The position numbers and the translations under genes were made by a program. Positions 56,710 to 64,000 of a DNA stretch of 64,000 bases are shown one piece after another; position 1 is the stretch's first letter; each line of letters starts with the position of its first letter. Source of the stretch: Galeopsis tetrahit (lineage: Eukaryota; Streptophyta; Magnoliopsida; Lamiales; Lamiaceae); assembly GCA_963675135.1 (NCBI GenBank), contig OY776121.1:66294265-66358264 (forward strand), written 5' to 3'. Below the pieces are notes generated by a model. The model worked only from the letters and a program-made list of their open reading frames with translations. It was not told where the DNA came from and made no database searches.

Positions 56710-56934
56710 TTAACCACATCTCCTCAACATTAGATCACAAGTTCGAATCTTATGATCCACACTTCTCTTTTTTTTCACTTTTTTTTGAAAAACTGTGAGA
56801 GACAGCTTTGAAAATAAGTGATTCTGGAAGCAGTTTGTAGAGTTTCAAAACACACCCTTAACCACATCTCCTCAACATTAGATCACAAGTTCGAATCTTA
56901 TGATCCACACTTCTCTTTTTTTTCAATAACAAAA
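56628..56934. repeat. 148-bp tandem duplication including half of the Tourist-like MITE
   Basis: The segment starting cactttttttt at 56628 is repeated from 56776, covering the right half of the MITE and 66 bp of its flank, with only two or so differences. The duplicated copy therefore ends with a second, left-truncated MITE. Confidence 0.9.
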
Positions 56935-56936
56935 TT

Positions 56937-57200
56937 TCCTCCACTTTTCACTAATGATAGTTACCACTTTTCACTAATAATAGTTACCGTTTTTTAGTAA
57001 CAAAATTTCCACTTTTCATTAATAATAGTTACCACTTTTCAGTTAAAAAATTTTCACTTTTCACTAATAAAATTTCCCACATTTCACGTTAAATTTCCAC
57101 TTTTCATTAATAATAGTTACCATTTTTCAGTTAAAAAAATTCCACTTTTTCCTAATAAAATTTTCACTTTTCACTAATAAAATTTCCACTTTTCACGTTA
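56937..57200 (-). repeat. Left short-repeat array of the MULE
   Basis: Repeated words such as ccacttttcactaataat and cacttttcagtta recur about ten times. They are the reverse-complement counterpart of words in the right-hand array. Confidence 0.7.
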
Positions 57201-57240
57201 ACACTGTGTATTTCCCCCAATTCCTTCCTCACATTATCTC

Positions 57241-57345
57241 TCTCCCTCTCTCTCACCACTTTCTCTCTCTTCTCCATCAATGGCGTCCTTCTCAACTTCT
57301 GCAACTTTCATTCCGAATTTCTATCAAGCAAATCTAGAGAAAAGA
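57241..57345 (+). other. Possible captured gene start inside the MULE
   Basis: A CT-rich leader (57238-57275) is followed by an ATG at 57280 and a short frame beginning MASFSTSATFIPNFYQAN, Ser/Thr-rich and free of acidic residues like many plastid transit peptides. Composition and style differ from the surrounding AT-rich element. Pack-MULEs commonly carry such gene fragments, but I cannot name the source gene and the frame closes after about 35 codons. Confidence 0.4.
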
Positions 57346-57889
57346 AAGAAGTGGAATATCTACCACTTTTCAATAATAATACTGTAACTTTAAAATAACT
57401 ATCAGTTCAATAATAAAAACTATAGAAGATGTGATTACAGGGGAAGAAGAAAGAAGTGGAAAAAGAAAGTTTTTTTTTTAACAAATGTGGGAGAGAGAAA
57501 GAAAGGAGAAGGAGAAAAGAAAGCAAGAGAGAAAGGAGAAGGAGAAGAAAAGAGAGAGAAAAGGAAGTCAGGAGAGAGAAAGGAGAAGAAGAAATCCGTA
57601 AAAAAAAAATGGTACAGAGAGAGAAAGAAAGGAGAAGAAGAAAAGAAGAGGAGAAAGAAAGTAGTTACAAAAAAAAAAAAGCGTGTGCACCAATTCTAGT
57701 TTGGTACACAGTGTCCATTTAAGACTTTCTCTTTTTTTAAGCTTGTTTGTTTTTTAGTACTTTATTTTTTCCCTTTTTATTTTGTAAAATAAAAATATTT
57801 TCCTTTATTTTTTGCGTTTTATTTTTTGCAGTTAATAAAATAATGGGTGTTTTTTTTTTGCTGTATTTTTTTTAAGTCTGTATAATTAA

Positions 57890-59070
57890 AAAATGAAACA
57901 TGATATTTTTAAACGTACAAGTCAGTATACCTGAAAAGTGTAACACAATATTAATAAAAAGTATAAGTCAATATAATTAAAAAGTGCAACACAATATTAC
58001 AAAAAAATGTAAATTAATATAACTGAAAAGTGCAACACAATATTATAAAAAAATGCATGTCAGTATAACCGAAAAGTGCAACACAATATTACTAAAAAGT
58101 GCAATACAATATTACTAAAAAGATTAAATCAATATAACTGAAAAGTGCAACACAATATTATAAAAAAATGTATGTGAGTATAATTGAAAAGTGCAATACA
58201 ATATTATAAAAAAGTGTAGGCCATGGTCCAAGTTTTGTTATATTGTTGTTCTTATTAATTAATAAATGATTACTGGACTCGAGTGCACAACATGCACTCG
58301 AGTTCACAGCAGACCTATCATTTTTTTAAACATGTTACTAATTGCTTAAAAAATGAGAGATATAGATTTTGTTTAAAAATAACTATTTTATTTTATGGTT
58401 TAGTCTATTATACACTTGAGTTCATGTTGTATACCCCAGTCTAATTTATTATTATTATTATTATAAAAATAATAATAATTATTATTATTATAGAATAGCT
58501 CTTTTTATTTCATTTTTTGCCTTTTTTTTGTTTCTTTTTATTTAATTTATTTTTATTTTTTTACCTTTTTTTTTTTACTTAAAAATATACACATTCTCCA
58601 TTTAAATTAAATTTTTAAGTAAAATTTTATTCAATAAAAAGTGCAACACTGAATTACTAAAACATGTAAGTCGATATAACAAAAAAGTGCAACACTATAT
58701 TTACTAAAAGTATAAGTTAGTATAACTAAAAGTGAAATACGATATTTCTAAAATGTGCAAGTCGATATTACTGAAAAGAGCATCACAATATTAATGAAAA
58801 GTGTAAGTCAATATAACTGAAAATTGTAAGAGTCTATAACTGAAAAATGCAACACAATATTATTAAAAAGTGCAAGTCAGTATCACAATTTTTAATGAAA
58901 AGTGTAAGTTATTAAACTAAAGTGCAACACAATATTACTAAAAAGTGTAAGTCACTATAAATAAAAATATTATTATACAGTTTAATAATTGAAAAGTGTG
59001 ACACCATTTTACCAAAAAGTGTAAGTCATAAAAAAGTGCAAATCAGTACAACTGAAAAGTGTAACATGTA
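57890..59070 (+). repeat. Right short-repeat array of the MULE
   Basis: Degenerate tandem repeats of about 46 bp (gaaaagtgcaacacaatatt ... aagtcagtataact) occupy about 57890-58220 and 58630-59070, separated by T-rich filler. The left array is in the opposite orientation, so the element has inverted subterminal repeats. Confidence 0.8.
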
Positions 59071-59373
59071 CTAGAGTGCACAACATGCACTCGAGTCCAT
59101 AGCAGACCAACCCAAAAAAAAGATTTTTAAATTTTAGTGAAGTGTATTTAACATTTGGGGTGTGTATAACATTTTGTAGGGTATGTTTTAAAAATGATCT
59201 GTTAAATCTTTAAAAAAGTGGTAATCTGGTTAACTAAATTAAAAAACTTGGTAACTCAATTGATTAAAAAAAATATAATCCCAAAAAATAATGTAACAGA
59301 ATCGTATCGTTAAACTAAACTTGTGGGTAGTGTTAAATATTAGTCCAAGTTATGCGATGTGAGAGGGAGAATA

Positions 59374-61450
59374 ATGGCTACCGGAGTCAGCGACGACGTC
59401 GTTCGGGGCTCGGTTGACTTCAAAGGCCGTCCAGCCAGCCGATCAAAATCCGGTTGCTGGAAGTCGGCTTCTTTCATCATCGGTATAACAATTAATTAAT
59501 TAATTACTCTACTAGTACTAGTTATATGGATTTAATCTATTTTATCCATGTGTTAATAATTAGGTGTTGAAGTGGCGGAGAGATTTGCGTATTTTGGAAT
59601 AGCATCAAACTTGTTTAGCTATTTGACAGGGCAGTTGGGCCAATCGACGGCGACAGCGGCGGAGAATGTCAATGCCTGGACCGGAACTGCTACGCTTCTA
59701 CCGCTTCTCGGCGCTTTCATAGCCGATTCGTTTCTCGGCCGATATCGGACCATTATTATTGCTTTTCTAGTCTACATTTTGGTTAGTACTTGTAATTCAA
59801 TGGTTCGTTGCTTTACTTAATTAAACAATCGAGTACAATATAAACGGTTTTTGCTTGGTATTATTATATGTTGATATCTAGGATTTGAATCAATGAAAAC
59901 GTAGAATGATGTCAATTTTAAGTTTGATTCATGTGTAATTGAAGCACAATTAATATTCATGTTCCCTTTTAAATTGTGATGAATCACAGGGTCTTGGATT
60001 ATTGTCTCTATCTGTTGCATTTCTTTCATCCACCTCTTCTAAATGCAAATCGGATACAAATAACTTGCATTGTTCGCCCCCTTTGCTTGAGGTCCTCGCC
60101 TTCTTCGTTTCACTGTATTTAGTAGCATTTGCTCAAGGGGGACATAAGCCTTGTACACAAGCTTTCGGAGCTGATCAGTTCGACGAGGAAGACGAACACG
60201 AGCTTAAAGCTAAAAGTTCATTCTTCAATTGGTTGTTTTTTTCAATAAATGGAGGTATTTTAGCAGCTATCTTGCTTCTGAGTTATATTCAAGAAAATTT
60301 GAGTTGGAAACTTGGCTTTGGAATCCCCTGCATTGGGATGTTCTTTTCTCTAGTTGGTTTCTTGCTTGGGTCAAGGACGTATAGATTTCGTGTAAAGAGT
60401 GATCAAAGGAATCCGTTTGTGAGAATCGGTTGTGTTTTTGTGAGAGCAGCAAAGAATTGGAAAGCTGCCCCTACAGTTGTATCTATTGAAAGGGAAGAAC
60501 AGGGAATTCTGGCTCATGAAAGTAACAAATTCAAGTAAGTCCAATTTGCTATGAAGGAACTGAGTATGAATGTGGGAGCTTTGTACTTATAATTGTATTG
60601 TTACAGGTTTCTTGATAAAGCAATTCTTGCAGACGAAGATAAGAACGTCTGCACCGTAGGCGACATTGATGATGCCAAAACAATCCTTAGACTTGCTCCA
60701 ATATGGTGTGCATGTTTGGGATATGCCATTGTCTTATCACAACCGTCAACTCTATTCACCAAACAAGCTGCTACTCTGGATCGTCACATCGGTTATGGCT
60801 TCAAAATAACTGCTGCTTCACTGCAATCTCTCATGTGCATATCCATCATGGTCTTTGTTCCAATCTATGACTGTATTTTAGTTCCAATTGCCAGAGCTAT
60901 AACCAAGAAACCTGCAGGCATATCAATGCTCCAACGAATAGGTACCGGCATTTTTCTGTCCGTCCTTCTCATGGTGATTGCTGCACTTGTTGAGAGGCGA
61001 CGCTTAGCTACTGCTATCGAACATGGTCTAGTGAACGACCCAAACGCAACAATACCAATGAGCGTGTGGTGGTTGGCGCCACAGTATCTGATCCTTGGTA
61101 TTGTTGATGTGTTCACTGTGGTTGGCCTTCAAGAATTTTTTTATGATCAGATTCCTAGTGAACTTAAAAGCTTAGGTGTTGCTCTATTCTTGAGTATATT
61201 CGGCGTTGGGAACTTCTTGAGCAGTTTCCTGATATCGATCATTCAGAAGGCGACAAGTGGAGACGGGCGCAATAGTTGGTTTTCGGACAACTTGAATCGA
61301 GCTCATCTCGACTACTTCTACTGGCTATTGGGAGGCCTTAGTGCAATAACAATGGCGGCCTATGCTCGCTTTGCTAAATCTTATACTTACAAGATGAAGA
61401 ATATAGGGGTAATACTTGATCTAAAAAAAGTTGGCTCAAAGAGTGGATAA
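59374..61450 (+). CDS. Gene E: NRT1/PTR (NPF5-like) transporter, paralog of A
   Basis: Exons are 59374-59482, 59564-59781, 59990-60534 and 60607-61450, at the same splice positions as gene A; the product is 571 residues. The ExxER motif is intact (EVAER, residues 39-43). All landmarks of A are kept (YLTGQLGQST, DSFLGRYRT, AFAQGGHKPCTQ, FLDKAIL, PMSVWWLAPQYLILG, LQEFFYDQ). It differs from A at scattered residues, for example KSDTNNLHC against KTDTNNLRC. The C-terminus is 13 residues longer because small changes around the old stop let the frame run on (NIGVILDLKKVGSKSG). A MULE lies only about 80 bp before the ATG, so expression may differ from A. Confidence 0.93.
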
Positions 61451-62634
61451 TAAATTCATGTGTATACACCCTATCACCCTGAATAAAAAACAAATGAATA
61501 GAATCATGTCAAAAATAAAAACTTTATCCAACTTAAGATTGGTTTATCCACATCACCATATTTACTTAATTATACATATATCATCATTTCTCTCATCTCT
61601 CCCTTGTGAAAATGATGAAAAAGGTCACGGTTATTTTCCGCCCCCGAAATTTAAGAGTTCACCACCCACACCATTGTTAATATTTGAAATAACACATGTA
61701 AAAACTGAAGAAACCAATCAAAATTCTCATTTACCGTTTTAAAAAAAAAAAAGACACTTTGCAATAGTGCAGAGAAAATTTGAAAAAATTGAAGACAACA
61801 TGATTTTCGCCCAAGTACCTCTCGTTTTAGCTTACAATGGTAGCAACCTCGCCAACCCGTGGTTCCAGTTATACGTATATAAGTTTCCTATTTTTTTTTT
61901 TTTAAATCTTAAGTTAAGTTTTAAGATAATGTTTGTGTTTATCTGTAACTGTTTTGTTTGTGTAGTAAACTGTTATAGGAACGAATATATGTTAACCCGA
62001 CTTATTTTCCGTATTTTTATTTTTATTTTAAATTTTGCATTAATTTCAAAATGTTCAAAATCTGAAAAATCAAATTCAAATTTGTACATGGCGATTTTTA
62101 TTTTTTTTCAATTAGTTCCAAAAATTCTGTTTTCTACGTCGATTATACTATCCATTAGTTCCAAAATCATGTAATATTGCTATTTAAAACATTATTGAAT
62201 GAAAGGTGTGCGGATAATGGAGAAAAAAAAATTAGGGGGAGATGATAATTTGGGTGAATGAGAGAGGTGAACTCAACGTTAGGGTGGTAAATTCAATCAA
62301 ACGGTGAAATCATAAATTTCAGGGGTGCAAATAACCGTGGCCCACGAAAAATTACGACATACTAGGTTAGCCAACCGAACCTGCGACCCATTTAGAGCCA
62401 CTTGTAAATGGGCTTTTAAAATCGTAGTCCAATCACTCGACGGACCAAGCTGGTGATGAATCCATTTATGTCTGCCAAATGTACACTACAGAGTAGCATG
62501 TGAAACATGATTAAGTTGTGGGGTCGAAATTCAAAATATCATGCAATAACGACAAAATGCGACCGATCATAATGCGCTTTCATAAACTGTGGATAAAAGT
62601 AGTTGGAGTACAATTCTAAACAAGGCCCCGCGGA
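61451..62634. other. Intergenic DNA between genes E and F
   Basis: It starts with DNA matching the 3' flank of A to about 61550, then a MULE-like insert (61623-62342), then about 150 bp matching the 5' flank of gene B with small indels. No host gene. Confidence 0.6.
61623..62342. mobile_element. Small Mutator-like element between E and F
   Basis: Inverted ends of about 40 bp with mismatches (GGTCACGGTTATTTTCCG; the right end inverted reads GGCCACGGTTATTTGCAC). The flanks gatgaaaaa and cacgaaaaa agree at seven of nine positions, a plausible aged 9-bp TSD. The interior is AT-rich with no transposase. Confidence 0.65.
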
Positions 62635-64000
62635 ATGGATGATACAGCCACCGGAGAAGGAATCTCCGCGGCGGAGACTCCGCTACTCAGCGACGTCGTT
62701 CCCCGCTCCGTCGACTTCAAAGGCCGTCCTTCTTTCCGATCGAAATCCGGTTGCTGGAAATCCGCCTCTTTCATCTTAGGTACATTGTGAATTCATTAAT
62801 CAGATTAACTGTAGCGACTCTCAAATCTTAGTTTAATTTTACTAATAGGAGCTGAAATGGCTGAGAGATTTTGTTTCTTCGGGATAAGTTCGAATTTGGT
62901 GACCTATTTAACCGGACCGCTGGGGCAGTCCACAGCCGCTGCGGCCGCGAATTGGAATGCATGGTACGGCACGGCAGCGCTTATTCCGATTCTGGGTGCT
63001 GTACTTGGTGATTCCTATTTGGGCCGATTTCGAATGATTATCTATTCAATTCTGCTTTATATTTTGGTTAGTTCTGAAAACCTTAATTTTTCAATTTGAT
63101 TTGGGTGTAAATTTAATAATGCTCTCTCCCTCCACCTATAGATTAAGAGTGAAGTGTAGAGATGTAGATTTTAAAGTTATTTGTCAAAAGGGTATAAAAA
63201 GTTTATAGATAAACTGGAGGGAGTATAATCTAATTGAATTAGGTGGATTCATGTTAATCATAATTGCCTTTTCGATTGCAATTGATGACAGGGACTAGGT
63301 TTCTTGGCTCTATCAGCTGCACTTAATTCATTCAAGTGTAAAAATGATGCAAATGAGACGTGTTTTCCGTCTCAGCTTCAGGTGTTATTCTTCTTCTTAT
63401 CTTTGTATTTAGTTGCATTTGCTCAAGGAGGGTATAAGCCTTGTGTTCAAGCTTTTGGAGCTGATCAGTTTGATGTGAAAGACAGCAAAGAGTGTAAAGC
63501 CAAAAGCTCATTCTTCAATTGGTTTCTCTGGGTTTCAAGTTTTGGCACTGTGATAGCACTCTCTGTTTTGAGTTACATTCAAGATAATTTGAGTTGGGAA
63601 CTTGGATTTGGAATCCCCTCTCTTGTTATGTGTTTTGTACTTTTGCTCATCTCAATCGGGACTTCCACTTATCGATTTAAGATCGACGGAGAAGCTGATA
63701 AAGAATGTGCTCAACACCTTGAGTAAGTATAATGTAGTCACTTAAATTTCCAAATTTGTATTGAAGATTCAATCGATGCCCCTTGATGTTATTACCGTTT
63801 GTTTTAGTAATAGGTTTCTCGATGGATCGATGGGAGATGATGTTAAAGAGGCAAAGCCGATAATTCTTAAGCTTGTTCCTATCTTGTTTACATCTTTAGG
63901 ATACTCCATTGTATTTGCACAGCCTTCAACTCTCTTCACCAAGCAAGCATCAACTATGGATCGTCGCATCGGGCCCACCTTTCAGATTCCAGCCGCCTCA
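62635..64000 (+). CDS. Gene F (5' part): NRT1/PTR (NPF5-like) transporter, identical paralog of B
   Basis: Exons are 62635-62779, 62849-63066, 63292-63722 and 63814 onward, running off the window. Every position corresponds to gene B with a constant offset of 57822, introns included, and I found no difference by eye from about 62610 to the edge. The ExxER motif is intact (EMAER, residues 51-55) and the same shortened central loop is present. Upstream of about 62610 the match to B breaks down into indels. Confidence 0.92.
63122..63225. mobile_element. Stowaway-like MITE in intron 2 of gene F
   Basis: Same element, same position and same sequence as in gene B (5300-5403). Confidence 0.6.

Larger units (their letters stand above)
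55309..59282. mobile_element. Mutator-like (MULE) element in the promoter of gene E
   Basis: 3974 bp with imperfect inverted ends of about 70 bp (GGGGTTATATTTTTTTTAGT on the left; the right end inverted reads GGGATTATATTTTTTTTAAT). It has a perfect 9-bp TSD, aaaaaataa (55300-55308 and 59283-59291). Gene A shows the uninterrupted equivalent around 1974-1990. The interior holds inverted short-repeat arrays, a Tourist-like MITE with a tandem duplication, a CT-rich leader with a start codon, and AT-rich filler. No transposase is seen. Confidence 0.92.

Noticed and set aside
57456..57722. Lys/Glu/Arg-rich frame of 88 codons
   Set aside because: Translation of GA-rich low-complexity DNA inside the MULE.
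61767..62174. Plus-strand frame of 135 codons between E and F
   Set aside because: AT-rich, Phe/Ile/Lys-heavy translation inside the small MULE-like element with no family resemblance.

Overview
This is nuclear DNA of a flowering plant, almost certainly a eudicot. The evidence is AT-rich intergenic DNA, four-exon genes with GT-AG introns, and dense nested LTR retrotransposons and MITEs. I cannot name the species from sequence alone.

The real host genes all belong to one family: NRT1/PTR (NPF) proton-coupled nitrate/peptide transporters, most like the NPF5 group. From left to right they are gene A (2079-4159, +), gene B (4813-6769, +), gene C (9737-11919, -), a broken copy D (42064-42703, -), gene E (59374-61450, +) and the start of gene F (62635 to the window edge, +). 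A/E and B/F are paralogous pairs, so an A-B block was duplicated to give E-F. The B and F gene bodies are identical, introns included, as far as the window shows, although their upstream DNA has diverged. A and E differ at scattered sites and at their C-termini.

Nearly everything else is transposable DNA. A 719-bp hAT-like insert lies in the promoter of A, and the matching empty site is visible upstream of E. A 3.97-kb Mutator-like element lies in the promoter of E. A tRNA-derived SINE with a 16-bp target-site duplication (TSD) entered the last codons of gene C and supplies its stop codon. At 16370-22806 a young Ty1/copia element sits inside a Harbinger-like element. At 23046-39432 an older copia element carries a solo LTR in its 5' LTR and a complete Athila-like Ty3/gypsy element inside its pol. 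A TRIM-sized element lies at 39717-40957. A Tat/Retand-like non-autonomous gypsy element (43021-49860, minus orientation) keeps part of gag, lacks pol and carries an antisense additional ORF with its own TATA box. It is interrupted by a hAT element. A Mutator-like element at 51522-54397 contains a second solo LTR.

I found no convincing new enzymatic system. The most unusual signals are: (1) arrays of a 12-bp palindrome with a GGCC core in the U3 of the Athila-like LTR, replaced at the same place in related solo LTRs by a different palindrome with the same core; (2) the SINE-made stop codon of gene C together with the loss of the first Glu of its ExxER proton-coupling motif; (3) reciprocal TE insertions separating the promoters of A and E; (4) the perfectly identical B/F bodies with a shortened central loop; and (5) a possible captured gene start inside the MULE upstream of E.
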